DNA of 43,799 bases from Spirochaetales bacterium (lineage in GTDB: Bacteria; Spirochaetota; Spirochaetia; Treponematales; Treponemataceae), in contig QKDA01000094.1 in the NCBI GenBank assembly GCA_003246765.1, positions 1-43,799 on the forward strand. The letters are read 5' to 3'. A model generated the notes under the pieces. The model made no database searches. It had not been told where the DNA came from and was given only the letters and a program-made list of their open reading frames with translations. Below, in pieces: positions 25,469 to 33,860 of the stretch (position 1 is the stretch's first letter; every line of letters begins with the position of its first letter). Position numbers and translations under genes: made by a program.

Positions 25469-26736
25469 TTTTCTGCCTCCCCGGCGGAGAAGGTATATTT
25501 CTTCCGGCTTCGCGGTATGAGCCCGTCGGGCTTAAAGATAATGATCACGATCATGGCCACGCCGTAAATTAGCATCCGGTACTGCGCCAGGGCGCGGAAA
25601 TACTCGGGAAGCAGCTTCAATAGGAGAGCGCCGGCGATTACGCCCGGTATCGAACCGGTACCCCCAATTACCACGGCCATGAGAATGATAATGGACTCCC
25701 AAAGGGTAAAGCTGTCGGGATTGATAAACGTGGTTTGCGCGGCAAGCACCACGCCGGCGATTCCCGCCCAGAACGCTCCCAGGGCGAAGGTGATGAGCTT
25801 GTTCCTCACAAGATCGATACCCATGGCCTCGCAGGCGATCTCGTCCTCCCTCATCGCCTCCAGGGCCCGCCCGACCCGGGAGTCCTCAATGCGCCTGACG
25901 ACGAATATCGTGAGTACCACCAAAAGCAATACGATGTAGTAAATATAGGTAGCAGCGTCCGCAGGGTGAAGCTTTAAGCCAAAGAACCAGGGACGGGGGA
26001 TAAGGCTGATCCCGGAGGCTCCCCCGGTAAGGTTCCCAGAGTTCTGGAGGAACATCCGCAGGATTTCCCCGAACGCAAGGGTGATGATGGCGAGATAATC
26101 GCCCCGAAGCCGCAGTACAGGCAAGCTCAGGAGTATGCCGAACAGGGCCGCGAGAATTCCCGCCAGGGGAAGGGCTATCCAAAAAAGCCATCCCGTATGG
26201 ATATTCGCGGCCTGAAACAGCGGCCCCGCGTATTTCCATAATAGGCCGTAGGTATAGGCACCCACCGCGAAAAAGGCAGCGTAACCGAGGTTCAGGAGCC
26301 CGCCGAGGCCGACGACGATATTGAGGCCCAGGGCGAGGATTACGTAGATGAGGGCGGTGATCATGATGTTCGTGTGATACATGCCCAAGGCCCAGGGATA
26401 GGCGATTACCGCGACCAAGACCGCCGCCAATGACAGGTTCCTTGCAGCGGGTTTCGCGAAGGCGCCCTTAACCCGGGATGACAGCTTTCCCAGGGGGGAT
26501 GCGGAGGAATCCTTGCTGGAGCGAAGGTCGTTCCACTCCAGGGCCCGGCGCCAGATAAAGGAAAGCGCGAAAGAAGCCGCCGCCACGATGGGTACCGCGG
26601 CCCAGCGAAAGGTCACCGCCGCGGAGCCGCCCGAAACGGACACCTTCATTACGGTAAGGGGAAAGAGCAAGGCCACGAACCACAGGGTTACCCTGAGGGT
26701 ATCGAGGAGCTCGGAAATAAGTTTTTTATGGGCCAT
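25465..26736 (-). CDS. livM: Branched-chain amino acid ABC transporter permease LivM
   Basis: A 423-residue inner-membrane permease. The conserved LivM core begins around residue 120 (ITALIYVILALGLNIVVGLGGLLNLGYAAFFAVGAYTYG, given in parts by the Gly-rich LNIVVGLGGLLNLG motif) and ends with the coupling region RVGRALEAMREDEIACEAMGID and IFKPDGLIPRS. About 120 residues precede the core, with two extra hydrophobic segments (about 15-33 and 42-63) and one more near 100-115, as in long-type LivM proteins. It lies 4 bases after livH and overlaps livG by 4. Confidence 0.96.
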   Translation of the reverse strand: MAHKKLISELLDTLRVTLWFVALLFPLTVMKVSVSGGSAAVTFRWAAVPIVAAASFALSFIWRRALEWNDLRSSKDSSASPLGKLSSRVKGAFAKPAARNLSLAAVLVAVIAYPWALGMYHTNIMITALIYVILALGLNIVVGLGGLLNLGYAAFFAVGAYTYGLLWKYAGPLFQAANIHTGWLFWIALPLAGILAALFGILLSLPVLRLRGDYLAIITLAFGEILRMFLQNSGNLTGGASGISLIPRPWFFGLKLHPADAATYIYYIVLLLVVLTIFVVRRIEDSRVGRALEAMREDEIACEAMGIDLVRNKLITFALGAFWAGIAGVVLAAQTTFINPDSFTLWESIIILMAVVIGGTGSIPGVIAGALLLKLLPEYFRALAQYRMLIYGVAMIVIIIFKPDGLIPRSRKKYTFSAGEAEK

Positions 26737-26740
26737 TATG

Positions 26741-27643
26741 TCACACCTTCTGTTTCTGGTTTTTACCGAGGATTCCCGCGGGCTTCAGCACGAGAATGAG
26801 GATGAGAATGACGAAGGCGAAGGCGTCCTCATAATCGCTGGAAATGTAGCCCGTGCCGAGGCTCTCGGTCCAACCCAGGATAAAGCTTCCGAGAACGGCG
26901 CCGGGAATGCTCCCGATGCCCCCGAGAACCGCGGCCACGAAGGCCTTAATGCCGGCGATAAATCCGATATAGTAATTAATCTGCCCCATATACGAGCAGA
27001 TCAGCACGCCACCGACCGCGGCCAGGGCCGAACCGATCACGAAGGTCGACGATATCACTTGATTCACGTTGACCCCGAGGAGAAGGGCCATATCCTTGTC
27101 CTGGGCTGTGGCGCGCATGGCCTTGCCGATCTTGGTAAATTTGATGATGCCGATGAGGATCACCATGATCACCGCGGTGGTCACCAATATGATGAACTGA
27201 GTGGAATTCACGTATTCCCGCACGGGCTCAAGAAAGGCGAGCTCCGGCAGATAGGACGGGAAGGACAGGTATTTTTCGGTTTGAACCAGAAGGACGAAGT
27301 TCTGGAGAATCATGGAAATGCCGATGGCGCTAATGAGGGCCGAAAGCCTGGGCTTGTTGCGCAGGGGCTTGTAGGCGATTCTCTCGATGGTCACGCCGAG
27401 GGCGGAAGAAATGACGATGGCGGCGAGAACCGACAGAAGAAGGACGCCGTACATGGGGACGCCGAGAGTGGAAAGAAACCCGCCCACGATGAGGGCGGTA
27501 AACCCGCCGATCATGTACACCTCGCCGTGGGCGAAGTTGATCAGCTGGACGATTCCGTACACCATGGTGTAACCGAGGGCAATGAGGGCGTAGATGCTGC
27601 CCTTAGCCGTTCCGCTAAGGAACAGTTTCAGAAAATAATCCAT
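26741..27643 (-). CDS. livH: Branched-chain amino acid ABC transporter permease LivH
   Basis: A 300-residue inner-membrane permease with about eight hydrophobic segments. It has the LivH hallmarks GSIYALIALGYTMVYGIVQLINFAHGE near the N-terminus (first 20 of these, GSIYALIALGYTMVYGIVQL, around residues 14-33), the cytoplasmic ERIAYKPLRN, the MRATAQDKDMALLLGVN coupling loop and GGIGSIPGAVLG. A TTG start at 27676 would add 11 residues. The ATG at 27643 with AAGGA upstream fits the family better. It is separated from livK by a 165-base hairpin-rich gap. Confidence 0.96.
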   Translation of the reverse strand: MDYFLKLFLSGTAKGSIYALIALGYTMVYGIVQLINFAHGEVYMIGGFTALIVGGFLSTLGVPMYGVLLLSVLAAIVISSALGVTIERIAYKPLRNKPRLSALISAIGISMILQNFVLLVQTEKYLSFPSYLPELAFLEPVREYVNSTQFIILVTTAVIMVILIGIIKFTKIGKAMRATAQDKDMALLLGVNVNQVISSTFVIGSALAAVGGVLICSYMGQINYYIGFIAGIKAFVAAVLGGIGSIPGAVLGSFILGWTESLGTGYISSDYEDAFAFVILILILVLKPAGILGKNQKQKV

Positions 27644-27673
27644 TAAAGATATCCTTAAGAAGTATAAACGCGA

Positions 27674-27714
27674 CAAAGACCCGACGCGCCGACTGGCGGC
27701 GAGAAGGGTCTTTG
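27674..27714. other. Long-range hairpin before livH
   Basis: CAAAGACCC and GGGTCTTTG form a 9-base perfect stem around a 23-base loop that itself can fold (CGCC/GGCG). On the transcribed minus strand it ends close before the livH start. It could act as an attenuator or as an mRNA stability element. It is one of three hairpins in this gap. Confidence 0.5.
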
Positions 27715-27723
27715 CGCGAATTT

Positions 27724-27740
27724 GCGGGAAAAATTCCCGC
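27724..27740. other. Hairpin in livK-livH gap
   Basis: GCGGGAA and TTCCCGC form a 7-base perfect stem with an AAA loop. It is the middle one of three stem-loops between livK and livH. Confidence 0.5.
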
Positions 27741-27774
27741 TCATAGCGCGGGGCCCGGCGCGGGCCAAGCCCCG

Positions 27775-27802
27775 CCGCGGCATCCCCGTGAGGCTGCCGC
27801 GG
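27775..27802 (-). terminator. GC-rich hairpin just after livK stop
   Basis: CCGCGGCA and TGCCGCGG form an 8-base stem with a 12-base loop, starting 6 bases after the livK stop on the minus strand. There is no T run. It probably protects or partly terminates the livK transcript, which would favour a high level of binding protein over the permeases. Confidence 0.45.
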
Positions 27803-27808
27803 GCCGGT

Positions 27809-28930
27809 TTACTTCAGTTCCACGAACTTTCCGTTCTGGACCTGGAATACGGAGAAACCGAAGCCGATGACGTCGCCCTTGGCGTCGAAGCTGATGCTCC
27901 CGAGGGAGGTGTCGACGTATTCGGCGCGAAGGGCCTTGGAAATCGCCTCGTACTCGGTGGACTTGGCCTTTTCGATCGCGTTTACGATCGCGAGGGTCGC
28001 GGCATAGGCTTCCTTGAAGAAGGCGCCGGGCTCTTCGCCGTACTTAGCCTTGTGGGCCTCGATGGCCTTGACCGCCACGGGGAGGCTGGAGGTGTCCATG
28101 GGACCGGTGGCATACACGCCCTCGGAGTACTTTCCGGCTACCTCGATGAAGGTATTGTCCTTCACGCCGTCGTCGGAAACGAAGGGGGTATTGATTCCCT
28201 TGTCCCGCATCTGCTGAACGAGCTTGGAAGCCTCGGGGTGATATCCGCCCCACACCACGCCCTCGGGAGCGGCGTTGCCGATCTTGTTGACCACGGCGGA
28301 GTAGTCGGGGGCACCGGGGTTCACGCCCTCGAAGAGCACTACCTGCAGGCCCGCTTCCTCGGCGAACTGCTTCACGAGATCCGCGAAACCCTTGCCGTAG
28401 TCCCCCTTGTCATGGAGCACCGCGAGGGTCTTGAGCTTGAGGGTATCCTTGATGAAGTCAACCGCCAGCTTGGCCTGGGCGTCGTCCGGCGCGATGGTCC
28501 GGAAGAAGTTGGGGTACTCTCCGGACTGGGTCAGGGGAGGATTGGTAGCCGAGGGGCTGATGCACACCACGTTGGAATCCTTGTAGATTCCGAGGGCGCT
28601 CTTGGTTGCGCCGGAGCAGATATGGCCGATGACGGCGGCTACGCCGTCGCTGACGAGCTTGGATGCGGCATTGGTCGCGAGCTCGGGCTTGCACTGGTCG
28701 TCAGCGACGATAAGCTCGATCTTGCGGCCGTTAATGCCTCCCTTCGCGTTGACTTCTTCAACGACCAGGTTCGCCGCGTTTACCGTGGGCAGACCGTAAG
28801 AAGCGAGGTCGCCGGAATGGGCGCCCGCCACGCCGATCTTGATGGTTCCGGCATCCTTTTTCGCGCATCCGGCGGTAAGCGCCACAAGCGCGACCGCGGA
28901 CACGGCAATGATCACATTACTAACTTTCAT
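27809..28930 (-). CDS. livK: Branched-chain amino acid ABC transporter substrate-binding lipoprotein
   Basis: A 373-residue periplasmic binding protein with a lipoprotein signal peptide. The lipobox LTAGC puts the lipidated Cys at residue 22. The mature part begins GTIKIGVAGAHSGDLASYGLP, matching the first strand and ligand loop of Leu/Ile/Val-binding proteins, and contains VAAVIGHICSGATKSALGIY and VCISPSATNPPLT, the ligand-contacting segments. It is first in the livKHMGF operon. GGAGGAG precedes the ATG, and a good promoter lies 44 bases upstream of the start. Confidence 0.95.
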   Translation of the reverse strand: MKVSNVIIAVSAVALVALTAGCAKKDAGTIKIGVAGAHSGDLASYGLPTVNAANLVVEEVNAKGGINGRKIELIVADDQCKPELATNAASKLVSDGVAAVIGHICSGATKSALGIYKDSNVVCISPSATNPPLTQSGEYPNFFRTIAPDDAQAKLAVDFIKDTLKLKTLAVLHDKGDYGKGFADLVKQFAEEAGLQVVLFEGVNPGAPDYSAVVNKIGNAAPEGVVWGGYHPEASKLVQQMRDKGINTPFVSDDGVKDNTFIEVAGKYSEGVYATGPMDTSSLPVAVKAIEAHKAKYGEEPGAFFKEAYAATLAIVNAIEKAKSTEYEAISKALRAEYVDTSLGSISFDAKGDVIGFGFSVFQVQNGKFVELK

Positions 28931-28973
28931 CGAATTACTCCTCCTGAAAAAGCGTTTTCAGTATTCCTACAGT

Positions 28974-29002
28974 ATTTTATGGGGAGATCTCGCTCCTGTC
29001 TA
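28974..29002 (-). promoter_or_regulatory. Promoter of the liv operon
   Basis: TAGACA (28997-29002), a 17-base spacer and TAAAAT (28974-28979) on the minus strand each match the housekeeping consensus at five of six positions. The expected transcript start is near 28967, giving a leader of about 37 bases with a GGAGGAG ribosome site. This is the best promoter match in the window. Confidence 0.6.
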
Positions 29003-29048
29003 CTCGCAAAACGGTATATTTATGCAATTATTTCGGATAAATTTCGAT

Positions 29049-29080
29049 AAAAAAAGGACCGATCCCAGTAGGATCGGTCC
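29049..29080 (-). terminator. Intrinsic terminator of the ribosomal protein operon
   Basis: A perfect 10-base stem (GGACCGATCC / GGATCGGTCC) with loop CAGTA is followed on the minus strand by seven T residues. It lies 27 bases after the last gene of the ribosomal cluster and upstream of the liv promoter, so it separates the two operons. Confidence 0.92.
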
Positions 29081-29106
29081 CCTTCTTTGGTAGAACCGAA
29101 GACTCG

Positions 29107-29283
29107 TCAAACGGCCTTGCCGTGCTTGATCGTCGCCTTGCAGATCTTGCAGATCTTGGTCTTGGCTCCCGCCACTTCCTGCTCGTAGAGAACCTTTACG
29201 CCCTCTTTCTTGCAGACCGGACAGGTTCCGCGGCCATGATTCTTCTCGGTTCGTATACCCTTTCCGCGATGCGCTTTGGACAT
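29107..29283 (-). CDS. Small zinc-ribbon protein after rplQ (58 residues, unnamed)
   Basis: This gene is short but well supported. ATG 29281-29283 follows the rplQ stop by 2 bases, and GGAGG within the last rplQ codons gives 7-base spacing. The reading frame ends in TGA at 29107-29109, 27 bases before the operon terminator. The 58-residue product is very basic (MSKAHRGKGIRTEKNHGRG at the start) with two CxxC pairs, CPVC (residues 21-24) and CKIC (45-48), separated by 20 residues, as in a zinc ribbon. It resembles a small ribosome-associated or RNA-binding protein in composition and location. I cannot name the family, and any ribosomal role is inference. Confidence 0.85.
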   Translation of the reverse strand: MSKAHRGKGIRTEKNHGRGTCPVCKKEGVKVLYEQEVAGAKTKICKICKATIKHGKAV

Positions 29284-29285
29284 GA

Positions 29286-29870
29286 TTATTCCTCCGTGGG
29301 AGCCTTAGGCTCGGCGGCTTTCTTTGCGGCGGTCTTCCGGGGCGCGGCCTTCTTGACCTCTCCCTCGGACCCATCCTTGGACGCAGGGGCCGCAGCCTTC
29401 TTCGGGGCGCTCTTTTTGGGAGCGGCTTTCTTGGCCTCGGCCTCTTTCGGGGCCTCGCTCTTGGTCTCGGCCTTTTTCACCTTCTTCTCGGGAGCCTTCT
29501 CCTCGACCTCAAGCTTGTAATCTACGAGCTCGAGAATCGCGACCTCAGCGGCGTCTCCCTCGCGGAAGCCGAGCTTGAGAACCCGGGTATAGCCGCCGGC
29601 ACGATCCTTCATGCGGGGACCGATATCGGTGAAGAGCTTGGCGAGGATCGCGGGGTCGGAAATAAAGCGGGCGACCTGGCGGCGATTGTGCACGGTGTCA
29701 ACCTTGGCGCGGGTGATGAGCTTCTCGGCGGTGCGGCGTACTTCCAGCGCCTTCGGCTGGGTGGTGGTAACCCGTTCGAACTTGAACAGGGAGGTCACCA
29801 TGTTGCGGTGCATTGCGCGCCGGTGAGAGGCGTTGCGCGAAAGCGGATTAAAGCCATTCTTATGCTTCAT
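29286..29870 (-). CDS. rplQ: 50S ribosomal protein L17 with long Lys/Ala-rich C-terminal tail
   Basis: A 194-residue L17. Residues 1-120 are the normal core ([62 protein letters not shown]). The remaining 74 residues are a low-complexity tail of Lys, Ala, Pro and Glu with repeats such as [13 protein letters not shown] and [15 protein letters not shown], reminiscent of histone H1-like tails. L17 lies near the peptide exit tunnel in the 50S subunit. The gene overlaps the rpoA end by 11 bases and is followed by the 58-residue zinc-ribbon gene. Confidence 0.97.
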   Translation of the reverse strand: MKHKNGFNPLSRNASHRRAMHRNMVTSLFKFERVTTTQPKALEVRRTAEKLITRAKVDTVHNRRQVARFISDPAILAKLFTDIGPRMKDRAGGYTRVLKLGFREGDAAEVAILELVDYKLEVEEKAPEKKVKKAETKSEAPKEAEAKKAAPKKSAPKKAAAPASKDGSEGEVKKAAPRKTAAKKAAEPKAPTEE

Positions 29871-30915
29871 CAGTTTCTTCCTTCTGCTTGGGCAACTTGA
29901 TCGAATTCTTGAGATGACTGTAATCGGTCATGCCAAGACCAAGGTTCCACTCGAGGAGCTTCTCCCGGATTTCCTGGAGACTCTTCTTTCCGAAGTTACG
30001 CGTTTTCGCGATGTCTTCCTCGGTTTTCTTGGTTAATTCGCCAATTGTCCTGATATTTGCGTTTTTGAGACAGTTCGAAGAGCGAACGGAGAGCTCGAGT
30101 TCCTCGACGGGGGTATTGAGGAGCTGGCGAACCCGCTCGTCTTCCTCGTCGTAGTCCTCGTCCTTCCCGATCTCGTTCTCGTTGAAGTTTACGAAAATCG
30201 AGAAGTGGTCCTTCGCGATCTTCGCGGCCTCGGCGAGCGCGTTCTCGGGAGAGATGGTACCGTCGGTCCAGATCTCGAGCACAAGCTTGTCGTAGTCGTT
30301 CCGCTGGCCGACACGGGTCGGCTCGATCGCGTACTTAACCTTCACGACGGGGCTGAATATCGCGTCCATGGGAATGGTTCCCACGACCTCGATATAGCGC
30401 TCGTTAACCTCGGCGGGAACGTAGCCCCGCCCGAAGTCCACCTGGACCTCGAATTCCACCCGGCCGCCTTCCATCATCGTGAAAATCGGGAAGGGCTTGC
30501 TTAAAATCTCAAGCTGGGTGTCCCGGGCGAACATGTCGCTCGTGACGTTAACCGGTCCCGTAAATTCAAAGAGGAAGGTATCCTGCTCTACGTCGTCGGG
30601 AAGCCGCAAACGAATCTGTTTCAGATTATTCAGGACTTCCAGGGTATCTTCTACAACATTCGGAATCGTCTCAAACTCGCTGGAAATCCCGTGGGGCACC
30701 CCGTCGGCGTCGTAGGACGTGATCTTCACAGCGGTGATCGCGTAACCCTGTATCGACGATAAAAGGACGCGGCGGAGCGTATTTCCAACCGTGGTTCCAA
30801 AACCGGTTTCGAAGGGAGAAGCCACAAATTTTCCGTAGTCGGATGTCGATTCATCATGCTCGAAGGAGAGGCCCTTCGGCTTTTTGAACCCCTTTAGCAG
30901 ATTTTTGCGGGCCAT
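29860..30915 (-). CDS. rpoA: DNA-directed RNA polymerase subunit alpha
   Basis: A 351-residue alpha subunit. The N-terminal dimerisation domain shows [26 protein letters not shown] (core LRRVLLSS near residues 48-55) and the C-terminal domain shows [22 protein letters not shown] (core [11 protein letters not shown]), the helix-hairpin-helix that contacts UP elements and activators. A Glu/Asp-rich linker ([15 protein letters not shown]) precedes the C-terminal domain. Length is slightly above the usual 315-340. It lies between rpsD and rplQ as in the alpha operon, with a good ribosome site (GAGGAG). Confidence 0.98.
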   Translation of the reverse strand: MARKNLLKGFKKPKGLSFEHDESTSDYGKFVASPFETGFGTTVGNTLRRVLLSSIQGYAITAVKITSYDADGVPHGISSEFETIPNVVEDTLEVLNNLKQIRLRLPDDVEQDTFLFEFTGPVNVTSDMFARDTQLEILSKPFPIFTMMEGGRVEFEVQVDFGRGYVPAEVNERYIEVVGTIPMDAIFSPVVKVKYAIEPTRVGQRNDYDKLVLEIWTDGTISPENALAEAAKIAKDHFSIFVNFNENEIGKDEDYDEEDERVRQLLNTPVEELELSVRSSNCLKNANIRTIGELTKKTEEDIAKTRNFGKKSLQEIREKLLEWNLGLGMTDYSHLKNSIKLPKQKEETDEA

Positions 30916-30926
30916 TCGAACTCCTC

Positions 30927-31562
30927 TTACTTAGAATAGAGCTCGACGACGAGCTGTTCTTTGATGTCGGCCAGATCGGTTACGTCGGCGCGGCGGGGAA
31001 TCGACACGAAGGTTCCCTTGAGGGCGTCGGCGTCAAGGGTGATCCAGGGATAGGTTCCGGATTTGGAAACTTCCTTGAGGGCATCCTTGATCACGTTGAG
31101 CTTCTTGCTGGCTTCCTTGACCTCGACGGTGTCCCCGGCCTTCACGATGTAGCTCGCGATATTGACCGGCTTGCCGTTTACGAGCACGTGACCGTGCTGA
31201 ACGACCTGGCGGGCCTGGTTGCGGTTCACGGCGAAGTGCATGCGGAACACGACGTTGTCCAGGCGGCGCTCGAGGAGGCCGATCAGGTTGTCGCCGGTTA
31301 CGCCGGGCATGCGGATCGCGCGGTCAAAGAAAATGCGGAACTGCTTCTCGAGCATTCCGTAAGTCCTCTTGAGTTTCTGCTTCTCGCGAAGCTGGGTGCC
31401 GTAGTCGCTGCGCTTTCCGGTACGGGCCTTGGGGTCCTTGCCGGGCATGGCCCTCTTCTTGTTGATCGGGCACTTGTCAGACTTGCAGCGATCGCCCTTG
31501 AGGAAAAGCTTTTTCTGCTCCGCCCGGCAAAGGCGGCACAGGGGTCCGGTATATCTTGCCAT
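30927..31562 (-). CDS. rpsD: 30S ribosomal protein S4 (zinc-binding type)
   Basis: A 211-residue S4 that nucleates 30S body assembly. It is the zinc form: Cys9, Cys12, Cys26 and Cys31 (CRLC and CKSDKC) sit at the N-terminus. The S4 RNA-binding domain follows ([35 protein letters not shown], core HGHVLVNGK). It lies inside the alpha operon between rpsK and rpoA. In Borrelia, as I recall, rpsD is elsewhere, so this placement is the ancestral one. Confidence 0.98.
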   Translation of the reverse strand: MARYTGPLCRLCRAEQKKLFLKGDRCKSDKCPINKKRAMPGKDPKARTGKRSDYGTQLREKQKLKRTYGMLEKQFRIFFDRAIRMPGVTGDNLIGLLERRLDNVVFRMHFAVNRNQARQVVQHGHVLVNGKPVNIASYIVKAGDTVEVKEASKKLNVIKDALKEVSKSGTYPWITLDADALKGTFVSIPRRADVTDLADIKEQLVVELYSK

Positions 31563-31576
31563 ATCTCTCTCCTCTC

Positions 31577-31957
31577 TCAGATGCGCCGGGTCTTGCGGGG
31601 CCGGCAGCCATTGTGCGGGATCGGGGTCACGTCGCTGATGGACTTGACCTTAAGTCCGAGGGCGCCGAGAGAGCGGACGGCAGATTCACGGCCGACACCG
31701 GGTCCCTTGACGAACACGTGCACTTCCCGAAGACCGTAGGTGAGAGCCTTCTGCACCGCGGTTTCCGCGACAGTCTGAGCGGCGAAGGGGGTCGACTTTT
31801 TCGCGCCGTTAAACCCAAGACCGCCCGAAGAAGCCCATGAGAGGGCGTTTCCGCGCAGGTCGGTAATGGTAACGATCGTGTTGTTGAACGTCGCCTGGAT
31901 ATAGACGTTACCTTCGTAAACGCTCTTTTTTTCTTTCCGTTTCTTTACGGTTGCCAC
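31577..31957 (-). CDS. rpsK: 30S ribosomal protein S11
   Basis: A 126-residue S11 of the 30S platform. Typical segments are [39 protein letters not shown] and the C-terminal [18 protein letters not shown]. The start is GTG at 31955-31957 with GGAGG upstream, used instead of ATG. It follows rpsM by 24 bases. Confidence 0.98.
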   Translation of the reverse strand: MATVKKRKEKKSVYEGNVYIQATFNNTIVTITDLRGNALSWASSGGLGFNGAKKSTPFAAQTVAETAVQKALTYGLREVHVFVKGPGVGRESAVRSLGALGLKVKSISDVTPIPHNGCRPRKTRRI

Positions 31958-31981
31958 GTTATAAGTCCTCCAACCTCTAGA

Positions 31982-32347
31982 TTACTTCTTCTTGCCGGCA
32001 ACGGTCTTTTTCTTACCCTTGCGCGTGCGAGAATTCGTCCTCGTCCGCTGACCGCGGACGGGGAGGCCCTTTCGGTGCCGGAGGCCCCGGTAACAGCCGA
32101 TATCCATCAGGCGTTTAATGTTCAAACCGATCTCGGTTCTCAGACGTCCCTCGACCTTGTACTCCGCTTCGATTATGTTGCGGAGCTCTCCGAGTTCGTC
32201 CTGGTTGAGATCGTTGATCATGCGCATGGGATCGATTTTTGCCTTCTCGCAGATCTGGTCCGCGGAGGTCCTTCCGATTCCGTAGATGTAGGTCAACGCT
32301 ATGTTGACGTGCTTGTTAGGGAGGTCGACTCCCGCTAAACGAGCCAT
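31982..32347 (-). CDS. rpsM: 30S ribosomal protein S13
   Basis: A 121-residue S13 of the 30S head. It starts [20 protein letters not shown] and has the [14 protein letters not shown] helix-turn region and the C-terminal [18 protein letters not shown], the tRNA-contacting tail. GGAGG lies 5 bases before the ATG. It follows rpmJ by 12 bases. Confidence 0.98.
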   Translation of the reverse strand: MARLAGVDLPNKHVNIALTYIYGIGRTSADQICEKAKIDPMRMINDLNQDELGELRNIIEAEYKVEGRLRTEIGLNIKRLMDIGCYRGLRHRKGLPVRGQRTRTNSRTRKGKKKTVAGKKK

Positions 32348-32359
32348 TCTATTCCTCCA

Positions 32360-32473
32360 TCAGCCCTGGCGCTGCTTGTGCTTCGGATTGGTGCAGATAA
32401 TCCGGACGATTCCTCGCCGTCGAATGACCTTGCACTTGTCGCATATGGGCTTAACGCTAGTTCTAACCTTCAT
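32360..32473 (-). CDS. rpmJ: 50S ribosomal protein L36 (zinc-binding type)
   Basis: A 37-residue protein starting [20 protein letters not shown] and ending [11 protein letters not shown]. It is the zinc form, with CDKC, Cys27 and His32 as ligands. ATG 32471-32473 has AAGGGG seven bases upstream. The spacing between secY and rpmJ holds a candidate internal promoter; there is no adk, map or infA in the gap. Confidence 0.97.
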   Translation of the reverse strand: MKVRTSVKPICDKCKVIRRRGIVRIICTNPKHKQRQG

Positions 32474-32486
32474 AATAAACCCCTTG

Positions 32487-32516
32487 TCGTGAAAGACGAT
32501 TATACGCCTTTCACGA
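32487..32516. repeat. 9-base inverted repeat around the rpmJ promoter -10 box
   Basis: TCGTGAAAG (32487-32495) and CTTTCACGA (32508-32516) are perfect inverted repeats with a 12-base centre. The centre contains the minus-strand TATAAT. The element could be a protein operator at the promoter or an RNA hairpin when transcription comes from upstream. Confidence 0.6.
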
Positions 32517-32527
32517 ATCTTTTTCTA
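32499..32527 (-). promoter_or_regulatory. Candidate internal promoter for rpmJ-rpsM-rpsK-rpsD-rpoA-rplQ
   Basis: TAGAAA (32522-32527, overlapping the secY stop codon), a 17-base spacer and a perfect TATAAT (32499-32504) lie on the minus strand, 26 bases upstream of rpmJ. It would allow the alpha-operon part to be transcribed separately from the S10/spc part. Confidence 0.5.
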
Positions 32528-33841
32528 CAGGTTCCTAGACCTGATCTTGCCTTTTTTCACCAGCCCTTCATGATGGTGCATCTTGAGCTGGGCCTCGATC
32601 TGGCTCATGGTATCGAGATCGACGCCAACGAGGATGAGGAGCGAAGTTCCGCCCATAAGAAGGGATATCGTCTGGGGGAACCCAAAAAGGCTCTGGATGA
32701 TCGTCGGCAACACCGCGATCAGGGCCAGATACAGCGAACCGGGCAGAATCAGCCGATTCAGGATCCGCTGCATATACTCTTCGGTCTTGTCAGTCCTGAT
32801 CCCGGGAATGGAGCCGCCGTTTTCCCGGATCTGCTTCGCGATTTCGGTGGGGTTCAGGGTTACCTGTGTATAGAAATACGCGAAGAAAACGATGAGCAGA
32901 ACGTACAGAACGTTATACCAAATGCCATGGGGCCTGAGGAACGTGGCCACGCTGTTGAGCCACTTCACGTTCGGACCGATGCTTGAAGCCACCTGCATGG
33001 GGAAGGTCAGGAACGAGGAAGCGAAGATTACCGGGATAACTCCCGACGGATTGATCTTGAACGGGATATAAGTGTTCTGACCGCCGTACATCTTCCTTCC
33101 GACCACCCGCTTTGCGTAGTGAACGGGAATCTTGCGCTGACCCTGCTGTTCGTACACGACCAGGGCGATAACCCCGGCGAACATGACGAAAGCCACGATG
33201 ACGAAAACCGGGTTGAGCTCCTGGTTCTGGACCATCTTGATCAGTTCCCAAATAGCCTGGGGCAAACGCGCCACGATACCCGCGAAGATCAGCATGGAAA
33301 TACCGTTGCCGATACCCCTCGCGGTGATCTGCTCGCCGAGCCAAACCGTTACCATGGTACCGGTGGTCACCGTGAGCATGGCGATGAGCGAATAGGCCAG
33401 CTTATCAATCACGATGGCGCCCGGAATGCTCTGGGCGTAAACCGTAACCGCGTAGGATTGGATGAGCGCTACGCCGATCGTGGCGACGCGGGTCCAAAGC
33501 TGTATCTTCCGGCGCCCGCCGTCCTCTTCTGCGACCCTTTTTAGGGACGGGAAGATGATGAGCGCAAGCTGCATCAGGATCTGGGTGGAGATATAGGGCA
33601 TAACGCCAAGCATGAACACGGAGAAGTTCGAGAACGCGCCGCCCGCGAAGAAGTCCATGTAATCCACGAACGCGTTACCCTGGAGCTGCGATTTGAAGTA
33701 CACCGTAAGGGCATGCGGATCAATACCGGGAATGGTCAGTACCGAGCCAAGGCGATACACAGCGAGAATTATGACAGTAAAGAAGATCCGCTCCCGGAGC
33801 TCCTTGATTCTGAACATATTTACGAATGCGTTGTTAGCCAT
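32525..33841 (-). CDS. secY: Protein translocase subunit SecY
   Basis: A 438-residue inner-membrane channel subunit with ten hydrophobic segments. Conserved parts include the start FRIKELRERIFFTVIILAVYRLG (core RIKELRERI), the plug region after helix 1, the cytoplasmic loop YYGGQN-like MYGGQNTYIPFKINPSGVIPVIFASS (core KINPSGVIPVIFA), and PTEIAKQIRENGGSIPGIR (core QIRENGGSIPGIR) near the ribosome-contacting loop. It is the last gene of the spc part; rpmJ follows after 51 bases. Confidence 0.98.
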   Translation of the reverse strand: MANNAFVNMFRIKELRERIFFTVIILAVYRLGSVLTIPGIDPHALTVYFKSQLQGNAFVDYMDFFAGGAFSNFSVFMLGVMPYISTQILMQLALIIFPSLKRVAEEDGGRRKIQLWTRVATIGVALIQSYAVTVYAQSIPGAIVIDKLAYSLIAMLTVTTGTMVTVWLGEQITARGIGNGISMLIFAGIVARLPQAIWELIKMVQNQELNPVFVIVAFVMFAGVIALVVYEQQGQRKIPVHYAKRVVGRKMYGGQNTYIPFKINPSGVIPVIFASSFLTFPMQVASSIGPNVKWLNSVATFLRPHGIWYNVLYVLLIVFFAYFYTQVTLNPTEIAKQIRENGGSIPGIRTDKTEEYMQRILNRLILPGSLYLALIAVLPTIIQSLFGFPQTISLLMGGTSLLILVGVDLDTMSQIEAQLKMHHHEGLVKKGKIRSRNL

Positions 33842-33860
33842 CTGTCTTCACCCGTCCCGC

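Noticed and set aside
26513-27646. 377-residue plus-strand open frame opposite livM-livH
   Set aside because: The His/Asp/Gly-rich translation is the antisense image of membrane-protein codons.
27722-29050. 442-residue plus-strand open frame opposite livK
   Set aside because: It mirrors livK codons on the other strand, runs through hairpins and the liv promoter, and shows no domain; a GC-rich shadow frame.
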